From Saccharopolyspora flava (GTDB lineage Bacteria > Actinomycetota > Actinomycetes > Mycobacteriales > Pseudonocardiaceae), in assembly GCF_900116135.1 (NCBI RefSeq), contig NZ_FOZX01000003.1:496001-560000 (forward strand): a stretch of 64,000 bases of DNA, in the 5' to 3' direction. The translations under genes were made by a program, and so were the position numbers. The notes under the pieces were generated by a model. It was given only the letters and a program-made list of their open reading frames with translations, did not search any database and was not told the DNA's origin. Shown in pieces: positions 32,498-41,911 of the stretch (within the stretch, counting starts at the first letter, position 1; each line of letters starts with the position of its first letter).

Positions 32498-33196
32498 TCA
32501 GACCGAGACCTGGCTCGGGGGCCGCGCGTTGTCCTGGCCCGGGCAGACCAGGCCCGTCTCGTAGGCGAGGATCACCAGCTGCGTGCGCGAGGAGATCTGC
32601 AGCTTCTGCATCACGTGGTACAGGTGCGATTTCACCGTCAGCTCGGCCAGCCCGAGGTTGCGGGCGATCTCGGCGTTGGAACCGCCGCGCGCGACCTCCA
32701 GCAGCACGTCCACCTCGCGCTCGGTGAGCACCGACAGCTCGCTGCGCGCATCGCGCACGCCCAGCGCGGCGAAGCGCTGGAGCAGCCGCTTGGTCACCCG
32801 GGGCGCAAGCAGCGCCTCACCGGCGGCGACGGTGTGCACGGCCTTGACCAGCTCCTCGGGACTGGCGTCCTTGAGCAGGAAACCGCTGGCGCCGGCGCGC
32901 AGCGCGCCGTAGACGTACTCGTCGAGGTCGTGCACCGTCAGCATGATCACCGACGTCGCGCCGTCGGTCTCGGCGAGGATCTCCTGCGCAGCGGCGATGC
33001 CGTCCTTACCGGGCATCCGCACGTCCAGCAGCACCACGTCCGGGCGCCTGCGGCGCACCGCCGCCACCGCCGAATCACCGTCCGACGCTTCGGCGAGGAC
33101 CCGCAGACCCGGCTCGTTGGACAGCAGCGCGACCAACCCGGCGCGGATCATCGCCTGGTCATCGGCAACCAGGACGGTCGTCTCCGCAGTTCCCAC
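32498..33196 (-). CDS. NarL/LuxR-family response regulator
   Basis: 232 residues: receiver domain (residues 7-125) with acidic pocket VADDQ, phospho-acceptor aspartate in VVLLDVRMPGKDG, conserved threonine in MLTVHD and lysine in LLKDA, followed by a LuxR helix-turn-helix (LTEREVDVLLEVARGGSNAEIARNL, TVKSHLYHVMQKL). The GTG has AGGAGGC upstream. It lies 37 bases downstream of its cognate sensor kinase. Targets are unknown. Confidence 0.93.
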   Translation of the reverse strand: MGTAETTVLVADDQAMIRAGLVALLSNEPGLRVLAEASDGDSAVAAVRRRRPDVVLLDVRMPGKDGIAAAQEILAETDGATSVIMLTVHDLDEYVYGALRAGASGFLLKDASPEELVKAVHTVAAGEALLAPRVTKRLLQRFAALGVRDARSELSVLTEREVDVLLEVARGGSNAEIARNLGLAELTVKSHLYHVMQKLQISSRTQLVILAYETGLVCPGQDNARPPSQVSV

Positions 33197-33233
33197 CGAC
33201 GCCTCCTAGTCCTGGCGGCCTGACATTTACGGC

Positions 33234-34475
33234 TCAGGTCAGGTCCGAATTTTCCGGGCACGGTAACACGGCCTCGAGCCGAAATCCGTTCATGACCGGA
33301 TGTGCTGTCAAAGTTCCGCCCAGCAGCGCAACGCGTTCCCTCAGCCCGATCAACCCGTGACCCGACTGTTGGGACACCGGCCGCTGCACCTCGCCTTCGG
33401 TCGCGGCCAACTCGTTGGTCACCTCGATCCGCAACGTCGCCGCCGCGTACTCGACGAGCACCCGCGCACGCCCGGACCCCGCGTGCTTGAGGACGTTGGT
33501 CATCGCCTCCTGGACGATGCGGTAGGCCGTCATCTCCACGCCCGCGCCGAGTTCGCGCACCGGCCCGCGCCGGTCCAGCTTCCAGGTGACCTGCCCGCCG
33601 CGAACCGAGTCGACCAGCGCGTCCAGCCCGTCGAGGGTCGGCGTGGGCTGCCAGTCGATGGTCTCCTTGCCGCTGGAATCGCGTTCCCGCAGCGCGGTGA
33701 GCATGTCGCGCATCTCCCCCAGCGCCCCGCGCGAACTGCTCTCCAGCTCCTGCAAGGTCTGCCGCGCGTGGTCGGGGTCGCGGTCGATCACCGCCCGCGC
33801 CACGCCCGCGCGCAACGCCACCACCGACAGGTTGTGCGAGACGATGTCGTGGAACTCCCGCGCGATGCGGGCGCGTTCGATCGAGGCCGCGTCGGCGGCG
33901 AGCTGATCGCGCGCGTCGTCGAGCAGCGCCAGGGTGCGCTCCAGCTGCTCGGCGCGCCTGCGCCCGATCTGCACCGCGTAGGCCAGGCCCACCACGATCA
34001 CCAGGTTCACCACGGCGCCGATCACCCGCAGCGCCCCCATCAGCGGACCCATCCCGTAGGCGATCGCGTCCGAGACCGGGTAGCACATCGCCAGCGCCGC
34101 GGCGGCCACCATCATCGACGGCGTGGTGCGCACGCACACCGTGTAGAGCGCCACCTGGATGACCAGGTTCAGCGCACCGATGCTGAGCTGGAACGCGGTC
34201 AGCCCGACCGCCGTGGCGACCAGCAGGAGCAGCACGGTCCACGGCGCGCGGCGGCGCAGCGTCAGCAGCAGCCCGGCCGGACCGCCGATGGCCATCGGCA
34301 CCCACCACGGGATCGACGGCGGGTGGTCGGCCAGCGCCGCGTCGAAGACGTAGAGCACCGACGCGGCCAGCACGAACGAGACGTCGAAGAGCGTCACGCG
34401 GTGGTTCAGCGCCCAGGCCCACAACCCCGAGCGGGAGCGGGAGAACACCAGTCTTCCGGCGACCTGGTCGACCAT
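33234..34475 (-). CDS. two-component sensor histidine kinase, DesK/NarX type
   Basis: 413 residues. Four to five membrane helices occupy the first 170 residues with hardly any outer loop, so it probably senses a membrane or intramembrane cue. The HisKA_3 dimerisation domain carries the phosphorylated histidine in AREFHDIVSHNLSVVALRAG; the ATPase domain follows with EAMTNVLKHAG (N box) and GHGLIGLRERVALLGG (G box). The chosen ATG (MVDQVAGRL) has AGGTGCG upstream. Transcribed with the response regulator downstream. Confidence 0.92.
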   Translation of the reverse strand: MVDQVAGRLVFSRSRSGLWAWALNHRVTLFDVSFVLAASVLYVFDAALADHPPSIPWWVPMAIGGPAGLLLTLRRRAPWTVLLLLVATAVGLTAFQLSIGALNLVIQVALYTVCVRTTPSMMVAAAALAMCYPVSDAIAYGMGPLMGALRVIGAVVNLVIVVGLAYAVQIGRRRAEQLERTLALLDDARDQLAADAASIERARIAREFHDIVSHNLSVVALRAGVARAVIDRDPDHARQTLQELESSSRGALGEMRDMLTALRERDSSGKETIDWQPTPTLDGLDALVDSVRGGQVTWKLDRRGPVRELGAGVEMTAYRIVQEAMTNVLKHAGSGRARVLVEYAAATLRIEVTNELAATEGEVQRPVSQQSGHGLIGLRERVALLGGTLTAHPVMNGFRLEAVLPCPENSDLT

Positions 34476-34709
34476 CGCACCTGCCTGTCTGCAACGGGGC
34501 TCGCGGAACCGCGCACGGCTCCGCCGGCAACGCCTGCCGCGAACACCGGAACCGGACGTCCCGGCTCCGCGGCACGCCGCTCCCGCCAGACCGGTGCTGC
34601 GGGCGGCGGGCTCCAGATCTTGCCCGCCACCCGGCCCCAGCTCATCAGTCGAAGGTGTGAGTGTAGAACGACCCACCTCGCACCGACGACTGATCAGCGA
34701 CCCAGCACG

Positions 34710-35339
34710 TCAGTGGCCCCGCGCCACCCACTCGTCGAACTGACCGCGCACCTCGCCGATCGTGGTCGACTCCCCGTGCCCGGGCCGCACCTCGGTCTCC
34801 GGGGGCAGCGGCAGCAGCCGGTCCCGGATCGACCCGGTGATCACCCCGAAGTCCGAGTAGGACCGCCCGGTCGCCCCGGGACCACCGGCGAACAGCGTGT
34901 CGCCGGTGAACACCACGCCCAGGCCGGGCGCGTGGAAGCACACCGCGCCGGGCGCGTGGCCCGGCGTGTGCAGCACCCGCAGCTCGCCACCGCCGACCTC
35001 GATCACCTCGCCGTCGGCGAGCTCGCGGTCCGGCTCGCGATCGGGGTGGGTCATGTCCCACAGCACCCGGTCGTCCGGGTGCAGGTGGATCGGGGCGCCG
35101 ACGGCGTCGGCCAGCTCCGGCGCCTTGCGCACGTGGTCGTCGTGGGCGTGCGTGCACAGCACGGCGCGGACCGTCCGGTCGCCGACCAGCTCCCGGATCG
35201 CGGCCACGTCGTGCGGCGCGTCGAGCACCACGCACTCCGAGTCGTCGCCGACGACCCAGGCGTTGTTGTCCACGTCGAAGGTCTGCCCGTCCAGCGAGAA
35301 CGTTCCGGACGTCACCGCGTGGTCGATTCGCAGCGTCAT
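34710..35339 (-). CDS. metallo-beta-lactamase-fold hydrolase, candidate S-formylmycothiol hydrolase
   Basis: 209-residue glyoxalase II-like hydrolase. The metal site CTHAHDDHVRKAPEL fits HxHxDH, and HTPGHAPGAV, FTGDTLF and RPGHGE supply the remaining ligands. It starts 35 bases after mscR. The M. tuberculosis mscR gene (Rv2259) is likewise followed by a metallo-hydrolase (Rv2260), and mycothiol-dependent formaldehyde oxidation needs a thioesterase to free formate from S-formylmycothiol. That role is therefore a good inference but not shown by the sequence alone. Confidence 0.85.
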   Translation of the reverse strand: MTLRIDHAVTSGTFSLDGQTFDVDNNAWVVGDDSECVVLDAPHDVAAIRELVGDRTVRAVLCTHAHDDHVRKAPELADAVGAPIHLHPDDRVLWDMTHPDREPDRELADGEVIEVGGGELRVLHTPGHAPGAVCFHAPGLGVVFTGDTLFAGGPGATGRSYSDFGVITGSIRDRLLPLPPETEVRPGHGESTTIGEVRGQFDEWVARGH

Positions 35340-35374
35340 TGTTCACACCACCGGGAAATCGGGGTCGTTTTCGT

Positions 35375-36457
35375 TCAGAAGGTCACCACGGAGCGCAGGA
35401 CCTCGCCGCGGTGCATCTTCTCGAACGCCTGCTCCACCTGGTCCAGGGCGATCTCCTCGGTCACGAACTTCTCCAGCGGCAGCCTGCCCTGCTGGTAGAG
35501 CTCGATGAGCATCGGGAAGTCGCGCTCGGGCAGGCAGTCGCCGTACCAGGAGGACTTGATCGCGCCGCCGCGCCCGAAGACGTCCAGCAGCGGCAGGTCC
35601 AGCGTCATCTCCGGGGTCGGCACGCCGACCAGGACCACCGTCCCGGCCAGGTCGCGAGCGTAGAACGCCTGCTTGAAGGTCTCCACCCGGCCGACCGCGT
35701 CGATCACCACGTCGGCGCCGAAACCACCGGTGAGCTCGCGGATCGCCTCGACGCTGTCGTTCTCCGCGGCGTTGACGGTGTGGGTGGCGCCGAAGCCCTC
35801 GGCCCAGCTCAGCTTCTTCGGGTCGGTGTCCACGGCGATGATGCGCCGCGCCCCGGCCATCGCGGCTCCGACCACCGCGCCGTCGCCGACACCGCCGCAG
35901 CCCAGGATCGCGACCGTGTCGCCCGGGCCCACGCCGCCGGTGTTGACCGCCGCGCCGATCCCGGCCATCACCCCGCAGCCCAGAAGGCCCGCCACCGCGG
36001 CTCGCGCCGAAGGATCGACCTTCGTGCACTGCCCGGCGTGGACCAGGGTCTTCTCGGCGAACGCGCCGATGCCCAGCGCCGGCTCCAGCCGGGTGCCGTC
36101 GGCCAGCGTCATCGGCTGGGCGGCGTTGTGGGTGTCGAAGCAGTACTGCGGGCGGCCGCGCTTGCAGGCCCGGCAGACGCCGCAGACCGCGCGCCAGTTG
36201 AGCACCACGAAGTCACCGGGCGAGACGTCGGTGACGCCCTCGCCGACCTGCTCGACGACGCCGGCGGCCTCGTGCCCGAGCAGGAACGGGTAGTCGTCGC
36301 TGATGCCGCCCTCGCGGTAGTGCAGGTCGGTGTGGCAGACCCCGCAGGCCTGGACCCGCACCACCGCTTCACCCGGACCCGGGTCCGGGACCTTGATCGT
36401 CACGACCTCGACCGGACTGCCCTTGCCGGTCGAAACCACCGCCTGCACGTCGGACAC
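35375..36457 (-). CDS. mscR: S-(hydroxymethyl)mycothiol dehydrogenase / nitrosomycothiol reductase
   Basis: Zinc alcohol dehydrogenase of 360 residues, matching the length of mycothiol-dependent formaldehyde dehydrogenase. It oxidises the formaldehyde-mycothiol adduct and reduces S-nitrosomycothiol. Catalytic zinc motifs are [15 protein letters not shown] and [11 protein letters not shown]; the structural lobe is [15 protein letters not shown] followed by [12 protein letters not shown] and [23 protein letters not shown], features specific to the mycothiol branch. The GTG start has GGGAGGCAAGTC before it. It implies that the organism makes mycothiol. Co-transcribed with the MBL hydrolase. Confidence 0.92.
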   Translation of the reverse strand: MSDVQAVVSTGKGSPVEVVTIKVPDPGPGEAVVRVQACGVCHTDLHYREGGISDDYPFLLGHEAAGVVEQVGEGVTDVSPGDFVVLNWRAVCGVCRACKRGRPQYCFDTHNAAQPMTLADGTRLEPALGIGAFAEKTLVHAGQCTKVDPSARAAVAGLLGCGVMAGIGAAVNTGGVGPGDTVAILGCGGVGDGAVVGAAMAGARRIIAVDTDPKKLSWAEGFGATHTVNAAENDSVEAIRELTGGFGADVVIDAVGRVETFKQAFYARDLAGTVVLVGVPTPEMTLDLPLLDVFGRGGAIKSSWYGDCLPERDFPMLIELYQQGRLPLEKFVTEEIALDQVEQAFEKMHRGEVLRSVVTF

Positions 36458-36637
36458 GACTTGCCTCCCGGGACCACATCGTCTGGGTGCTCGAACTCCT
36501 GGGTGCTGACCCCGCCACATCGTCATATGCGCGACCTGCCATCACAAGAGCGCGTTGATCAGTGCCCCCGATCGTTGCGAACACGCATTGTGACAATGCG
36601 ATTACTGTACGATTTCAGGGGAGAGGGAAGGACGAGC

Positions 36638-37441
36638 ATGGTGGACACGCGCAGCACGGCGATCCGGGAGATGGACATCAACCGTCCCGCCTCGGCCCGG
36701 ATGTACGACGCGTTCCTCGGCGGCTGCCACAACTTCGGCGTCGAACGCTCCATCGTGGAGCGGCTCGAGGCGGCGCTGCCGGGCATCGGCGGAACGTACC
36801 GGGAGAACCGCGCGTTCCTGCGGCGCGCGGTCGAGTACCTGCTCGCCCACGGCGTCCGCCAGTTCCTCGACCTGGGCTCGGGAATCCCGACGATCGGGCA
36901 CGTGCACGAGGTGGCACGCCGACGCACGCGCCACTTCCGGGTGGTTTACGTGGACAACGAACCGCTCACCGTCGCGCACAGCAAACCCCTGCTGGCCGCC
37001 GAGATCAACGCGGCGATCACCCGCGCCGACATCCGCGACCCGCAGTCGGTCCTGACCTCACCGGAGGTCCGCGCCCTGCTGAACCTGGACGAACCGGTCG
37101 GGCTGGTGATGTCCTCGGTGCTGCACTACCTCCCCGAGTCCGACCGGCCCGCGGAGCTGATGGCCACCTACCGGGACGTGCTCGCCCCCGGCAGCCACCT
37201 GGTGATCTCGCACGTCACCGACAGCCACGACCCCGCCCCGGCGCGCGTGCTGGCCGAGCACTACGAGGAGACCTCCGACCCGATCCACCTGCGCGACACC
37301 GCGAGCATCGAGGCCTACTTCGGCGACTTCACCCCGGTCCCGCCGGGCGCGTCCTGCCTCGCCGACTGGCGGCCCGACCCGGGCTCGCCCGCGCCCTCGC
37401 CGTACCGGCTCGTGCACGGCGGCATCGCCCGCAAGGGCTGA
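36638..37441 (+). CDS. SAM-dependent methyltransferase, actinobacterial Methyltransf_19 family
   Basis: 267 residues. The N-terminal signature NRPASARMYDAFLGGCHNFGVER is the hallmark of a large actinobacterial methyltransferase family of unknown targets. The SAM site follows (QFLDLGSGIPTIGHVHEVA, VVYVDNEPLTVAHS) and VMSSVLHYLPESDRPAELM later. Such genes are abundant in actinomycetes, often beside XRE/DUF397 genes, but here it is alone between mscR and an MFS transporter. The ATG has GGAAGGA upstream. Substrate unknown. Confidence 0.88.
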   Translation: MVDTRSTAIREMDINRPASARMYDAFLGGCHNFGVERSIVERLEAALPGIGGTYRENRAFLRRAVEYLLAHGVRQFLDLGSGIPTIGHVHEVARRRTRHFRVVYVDNEPLTVAHSKPLLAAEINAAITRADIRDPQSVLTSPEVRALLNLDEPVGLVMSSVLHYLPESDRPAELMATYRDVLAPGSHLVISHVTDSHDPAPARVLAEHYEETSDPIHLRDTASIEAYFGDFTPVPPGASCLADWRPDPGSPAPSPYRLVHGGIARKG

Positions 37442-37448
37442 GCCCCGG

Positions 37449-38609
37449 TCAGCGCCGGACGAACAGCAGCAGGACCGCCGCGGTGATCGCGCAGAGCCCG
37501 GCGGCGATCCAGGCCCCGGCGAGACCGGCGTGCTCGGCCAGCAGGCCGAACAGCAACGGGCCGAGGCTGCCGCCGAAGTAGATACCGGTCTGGGTGAACG
37601 AGGTCGCGCTGGCCACCCGATCCGGGGCGATCTTGGCGACGGCGAAGTTCAGCAGTCCGGGCCAGGCCCACCCGGCGCCGAAGCCGACGGCCACGCCGAT
37701 GAGGAACACCGGCGGCGAGGCCACCGCCATCAGCCCGAACCCCAGCGACCCGATCAGCAGCATCACCGTGATCACGCGGATCAGGTCGGGGTTCCGCCGG
37801 TCGGCGGCCACACCGGCCGCCAGGCGGATCGTCAGGCCCACCGCCGAGCCCACCGACAGCACCAGCCCGGCCGACCACGGGCTGAACCCCACCTCGACCG
37901 CGGTGGTGGTGACGAACGCGCCCAGCGCGTTGGCCGCCGCCGAGCCCAGGCCACCGGCGATCGCGATGAGCAGCAGCGAGGTGAAGTTCGCGCCCGCCCC
38001 GCCCGCGCCCGGGCGGGTGGCCGCGGAGCGCTCGGCCTGCGGCAGCGCCGGGACGACGGCCGCCGCGACCAGCCCGATCACGCCGCCGATCAGGAACACC
38101 CAGCGCCAGCCGACGGTGAGCGCGATGGCCGGCACCGCCACGCCCGCCAGCAGCGTGGCGACCGGGATCGAGGACTGCTTGACCCCGAAGCCCATTCCCC
38201 GGTGGTGCGCCGGAATGCCTTGCGCGATCAGCAGGTTCGACGCGGGCTGGGCCAGCGAGTTGGGCAGGCCCGCCAGCCACAGCAGGGCCATCAGCCACAC
38301 CGCGTTCGGCGCGGCGGCCAGCCCGAACAGGCACACCGAGCTGCCCAGCGCGCCGATGCGCATCCCGAGCCGGGCGCCGATGCGCTCGACCACCCAGCCC
38401 ATGCCGCGCGAGGACACCGAGGCGACTCCGAAGAACCCGGCCGCGCCCACGCCCAGCAGCGCCGCGCCGAAGCGCAGGTCCTGCTGCAGCTGCACGCCGA
38501 GCCCGCCGACGAGGAACACCGGGAAGACGCCGACGGTCACCACCGCGGCCACCGAGGACAGCACCCGCGGTATCCCGACGCTGCGCTGCCCGACCGCCAC
38601 GGCTGACAT
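37449..38609 (-). CDS. MFS transporter (CynX/NimT-like)
   Basis: 386 residues and about twelve helices. GWVVERIGARLGMRIGALGS is the loop between helices 2 and 3 in the degenerate form of the MFS motif; GFGAGWAWPGLLNFAVAKI and SFTQTGIYFGGSLGPLLFG belong to the C-terminal half. It resembles the CynX/NimT group (cyanate, nitroimidazole) but no substrate can be assigned. The ATG (MSAVAVGQ) follows GGGGG. Its stop is 8 bases from the convergent methyltransferase stop. Confidence 0.85.
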   Translation of the reverse strand: MSAVAVGQRSVGIPRVLSSVAAVVTVGVFPVFLVGGLGVQLQQDLRFGAALLGVGAAGFFGVASVSSRGMGWVVERIGARLGMRIGALGSSVCLFGLAAAPNAVWLMALLWLAGLPNSLAQPASNLLIAQGIPAHHRGMGFGVKQSSIPVATLLAGVAVPAIALTVGWRWVFLIGGVIGLVAAAVVPALPQAERSAATRPGAGGAGANFTSLLLIAIAGGLGSAAANALGAFVTTTAVEVGFSPWSAGLVLSVGSAVGLTIRLAAGVAADRRNPDLIRVITVMLLIGSLGFGLMAVASPPVFLIGVAVGFGAGWAWPGLLNFAVAKIAPDRVASATSFTQTGIYFGGSLGPLLFGLLAEHAGLAGAWIAAGLCAITAAVLLLFVRR

Positions 38610-38682
38610 CCGACCCCCTAGTCCAGGTCCCGTCAGCCTCCGACGCCGATCAGTCCTTAGCAAGGCTAAGGTGACGTACTCA

Positions 38683-39876
38683 TCATCCGCGGAAGGCGGG
38701 GATCCCGGTCATCGCCTGGCCGATGGTCAGCGCGTGCATCTCGCTGGTGCCCTCGTAGGTCAGCACCGACTCCAGGTTCGTCATGTGCCGGATCACCGGG
38801 TACTCCAGCGAGATCCCGTTGGCGCCCAGCACGGTTCGCGCGGTGCGCGCGACCTCCAGGGCGCCGCGGACGTTGTCGAGCTTGCCGAAGCTGACCTGCT
38901 GCGGGCTCAGCTGCCCGGCGTCCTTGCGCTTGCCCAGGTGCAGCGCCAGCAGCCTGCCGTTCTGCACCCGCACCGCCATGTCGGCGAGCTTGGACTGGGT
39001 GAGCTGGAAACCGCCGATCGGCCGGCCGAACTGCTCGCGACTCGTCGCGTAGTCCAGCGCCGCCTCCAGGCAGCTGCGCCCGGCCCCGACCGAACCCCAC
39101 ACGATGCCGTAGCGGGCCTCGTTGAGGCAGGACAGCGGCCCGCGCAGGCCGGTGACCTCGGGCAGCACGGCGTCGGCGGGCAGCCGGACGTCGTCGAGCA
39201 CCAGCTCGGCGGTCACCGAGGCGCGCAGCGACAGCTTGTGCTTGATCTCCGGTGCCGAGAAGCCCGGCGTGTCGGTGGGCACCACGAAACCGCGCACGGC
39301 CTCGTCGGTCTGCGCCCACACCACGGCGACCGAGGCGATGCTGCCGTTGGTGATCCACATCTTGCGGCCGTTGAGGACCCAGTCGGAGCCGTCGCGGCGA
39401 GCGGCGGTGCGCATCGACGACGGGTCGGATCCGTGGTCGGGCTCGGTCAGGCCGAAGCAGCCGATCGCCTCGCCCGCCGCCATCCGCGGCAGCCAGGTCT
39501 GCTTGTGCTCCTCCGAGCCCCAGCGCCAGATCGCGAACATCGCCAGCGAGCCCTGCACCGACACCAGCGAGCGCAGCCCGGAGTCGCAGGCCTCCAGCTC
39601 CTCGCAGGCGATCCCGTAGTCCACAGCGGACAGACCGGCGCAGCCGTAGCCCTCCAGGTGCATGCCCAGCACGCCGAGCTTGCCGAGCTCGCGGGCGAGT
39701 TCGCGGGCCTGCGGGAACTCGCCGTTCTCGTACCACTCGGCGACGTGCGGCTGCACGTGGTCGCGGCACAGGGCGCGGACGCTGTCGCGGATCGCCAGTT
39801 GTTCCGGGGTGAACTCGGCGTCGATGCCCAGCGGGTCGTGCGGGTCGAACTTCGGGCGGGTGCCACCGGTGCTCAT
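38683..39876 (-). CDS. acyl-CoA dehydrogenase, glutaryl-CoA dehydrogenase-like
   Basis: 397-residue flavoprotein. Length and motifs (FGLTEPDHGSDPSSMRTAARRDG, KMWITNGSIASVAVVWAQ, YEGTSEMHALTIGQAMTG) match glutaryl-CoA dehydrogenases, including the catalytic glutamate in TYEGTSE and the arginine-rich YATSREQFGRPIGGFQL. It oxidises, and in GcdH also decarboxylates, its acyl-CoA. Its ATG overlaps the CoA-transferase stop as ATGA and also has AGGAGGG upstream. Together the two genes look like a glutarate to crotonyl-CoA module; the 3-hydroxybutyryl-CoA dehydrogenase at 41912-42775 could act further down the same route. Confidence 0.88.
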   Translation of the reverse strand: MSTGGTRPKFDPHDPLGIDAEFTPEQLAIRDSVRALCRDHVQPHVAEWYENGEFPQARELARELGKLGVLGMHLEGYGCAGLSAVDYGIACEELEACDSGLRSLVSVQGSLAMFAIWRWGSEEHKQTWLPRMAAGEAIGCFGLTEPDHGSDPSSMRTAARRDGSDWVLNGRKMWITNGSIASVAVVWAQTDEAVRGFVVPTDTPGFSAPEIKHKLSLRASVTAELVLDDVRLPADAVLPEVTGLRGPLSCLNEARYGIVWGSVGAGRSCLEAALDYATSREQFGRPIGGFQLTQSKLADMAVRVQNGRLLALHLGKRKDAGQLSPQQVSFGKLDNVRGALEVARTARTVLGANGISLEYPVIRHMTNLESVLTYEGTSEMHALTIGQAMTGIPAFRG

Positions 39877-41054
39877 TGCGGGTCCCTCCTGGACGAGATC
39901 GGGGGAAGCGGTTGCTCGGGGTCCTGCAGCCACGCGAGGACCTCCTTGTCGTGCTGACCCAGCAGCGGTGGCGGGGTCACCTCGGCGGTGCCGTGACCGG
40001 AGAAGTCGATGGGCGAGCGCACCTGCATCGCCGCGCCGCCGCCCGGGTCGACCATCGGTCGCAGGCCCAGCGACTCGGCGTAGTGCACCGCTCCGGACAG
40101 GTCGTTGACCTGGCCGCACGCGATGCCCAGGCCCTGCAGCCGCCGCTGCCAGTCGGCGGCCGGGCGGGCGCCGAGCACGTTCTCCAGCCGCCGCACCATC
40201 TCCTCGCGGTGGGCGACGCGCTGGGCGTTGGTGGCGAACTCCGGCTCGTCGGGCATCGACACCAGGCCCAGGCCGTCGCAGAGCTTGCGGAACTGCGCGT
40301 CGTTGCCCACGGCCACGGCCAGGAACGCGTCCTCGCAGCGCAGCGTCTCGTAGGGCGCGATGCTCGGGTGCCGGTTGCCCATCCGTTGCGGGGCGATGCC
40401 GGTGGTGAGCAGGCTCGACATCTGGTTGGCCAGCGAACCCAGCAGGCTCGACATGAGGTTGACCTCGACGTGCTGGCCCAGCCCGGTGCGCTCGCGGTGG
40501 CGCAGCGCGGCCATGATGCCCAGCGCCGCGTCCTTGCCGGTGAGCACGTCGACGAGGGCGACGCCGACCTTCACCGGTGGCCGATCCGGTTCGCCGGTGA
40601 TGCTCATCAGCCCGCCGAGCGCCTGCACCACGAAGTCGTAGCCGGGCAGCTCGGCGCCCTCGGCCGAGCCGAAGCCCGAGATGGAGGTGTAGATCAGGCC
40701 CGGGTTGAGCGCGTGCGCGGAGTCGTGGTCCAGGCCGTGCTGCGCGAGCGAACCCGCCTTGAAGTTCTCCACCAGCACGTCGGCCCGCCGCACCAGCTCG
40801 TGCGCGGCCGCCCGGTCGTCCGGGTCGGACAGGTCGAGGGCGACGCTGCGCTTGTTGCGGTTGACCGACTCGAAGTAGGCGGACCCGTTGTCCGTCCACG
40901 GTGGACCCCAGGAGCGCGTGTCGTCGCCGGTGCCGGGGCGTTCCACCTTGATCACGGTGGCGCCGAGGTCGGCCAGCAGCATCGTCGCGTAGGGCCCGGC
41001 CAGGACCCGGCTGAAATCCGCGACGAGCACGCCGTCCAGCGGCAGCGTTTCCAT
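39873..41054 (-). CDS. CaiB/BaiF family CoA transferase
   Basis: 393-residue family III CoA transferase. LPLDGVLVADFSRVLAGPYATMLLADLGATVIKVERP is reflected in the usual opening; further motifs are NRNKRSVALDL, ADVLVENF, PGYDFVVQALGGLMSITG and VDVLTGKDAALGIMAALRHRERTG, the aspartate of VDVLTG being the catalytic one. It activates a dicarboxylate such as glutarate with CoA from a donor thioester. Co-transcribed with the acyl-CoA dehydrogenase, divergent from the GntR regulator. Confidence 0.9.
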   Translation of the reverse strand: METLPLDGVLVADFSRVLAGPYATMLLADLGATVIKVERPGTGDDTRSWGPPWTDNGSAYFESVNRNKRSVALDLSDPDDRAAAHELVRRADVLVENFKAGSLAQHGLDHDSAHALNPGLIYTSISGFGSAEGAELPGYDFVVQALGGLMSITGEPDRPPVKVGVALVDVLTGKDAALGIMAALRHRERTGLGQHVEVNLMSSLLGSLANQMSSLLTTGIAPQRMGNRHPSIAPYETLRCEDAFLAVAVGNDAQFRKLCDGLGLVSMPDEPEFATNAQRVAHREEMVRRLENVLGARPAADWQRRLQGLGIACGQVNDLSGAVHYAESLGLRPMVDPGGGAAMQVRSPIDFSGHGTAEVTPPPLLGQHDKEVLAWLQDPEQPLPPISSRRDPQ

Positions 41055-41169
41055 GACCCCTCCGACGGCTTGCGCGACCGGAAATTCGGATCCAATATAC
41101 AGTTGCTCGAGACGCGGTCAAACCCGATTTCGGTGCCCGCGCGTCCGCACCCGACGCTGGAGTTCCGCG

Positions 41170-41820
41170 ATGCGCAGACCCCCCACGACCCAGGCGTTCG
41201 TCCTCGATGAGCTGCGCAGATCCATCGTGTCCGGCGAGCTCGCGCCGGGGCAGCCGATCCGCCAGGACACCATCGCGGCGGGCATGGGAGTCAGCCGCGT
41301 GCCGCTGCGCGAGGCGCTCAAGACGCTCGAAGCCGAGGGCCAGGTCGTCTACCAGCCGCACCGGGGCTACTCGGTGGCGGAGCTGTCGCTGGCCGACCTG
41401 CTGGAGGTCTACCGGATGCGCGAGCTGCTGGAGGCCGAGGCCGCCCGGGTCGCCTCCGAACGGCTCACCGACGCCGACCTGACGCGCATCACCGACGCCG
41501 GTCAGGACGTGGAGAAGGCCGCCGAGGACGGCGACCTGGTGGCGATGATCGCGGCCAACCGCCGCTTCCACTTCGCACTGCTGGAACCCGCCGGGATGCC
41601 GCGCCTGCTGCGCGTGGTGCGCACGCTGTGGGACGCCACCGACGCCTACCGCGCGGTCTACTACAACTCCGGCACCAACCGCGAACGCGTGCGCCGCGAG
41701 CACGAAGCCATCATCTCCGCGGCCGAGAACCGCCGCGCCGACGAGTTGATCCGCCTGCTCGCCGAACACAGAGACCACGCCGTCGAGGCTCTCCGCAGCA
41801 CCATCGGCGAGCAGGACTGA
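41170..41820 (+). CDS. GntR-family regulator, FadR/FCD subfamily
   Basis: 216 residues: winged helix at the N-terminus (VLDELRRSIVSGELAPGQPI, MGVSRVPLREALKTLEAEGQV) and an FCD ligand-binding domain with the metal-binding histidines (RFHFALL, EHEAIISA, LLAEHRDHAVEAL). It is divergent from the CoA-transferase/dehydrogenase operon, with about 115 bases between start codons, and is the likely repressor responding to an organic acid or CoA ester. ATG with GGAG at proper spacing; upstream in-frame codons lack one. Confidence 0.92.
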   Translation: MRRPPTTQAFVLDELRRSIVSGELAPGQPIRQDTIAAGMGVSRVPLREALKTLEAEGQVVYQPHRGYSVAELSLADLLEVYRMRELLEAEAARVASERLTDADLTRITDAGQDVEKAAEDGDLVAMIAANRRFHFALLEPAGMPRLLRVVRTLWDATDAYRAVYYNSGTNRERVRREHEAIISAAENRRADELIRLLAEHRDHAVEALRSTIGEQD

Positions 41821-41911
41821 AAGAACTGCTGCTGCGGTCGTTCCGCCCGGCGGTGACGGGTGTTCCAGCTGCGGAACTCAGCCCGCACCGCCGAGCAGGA
41901 CGATCACTGGC

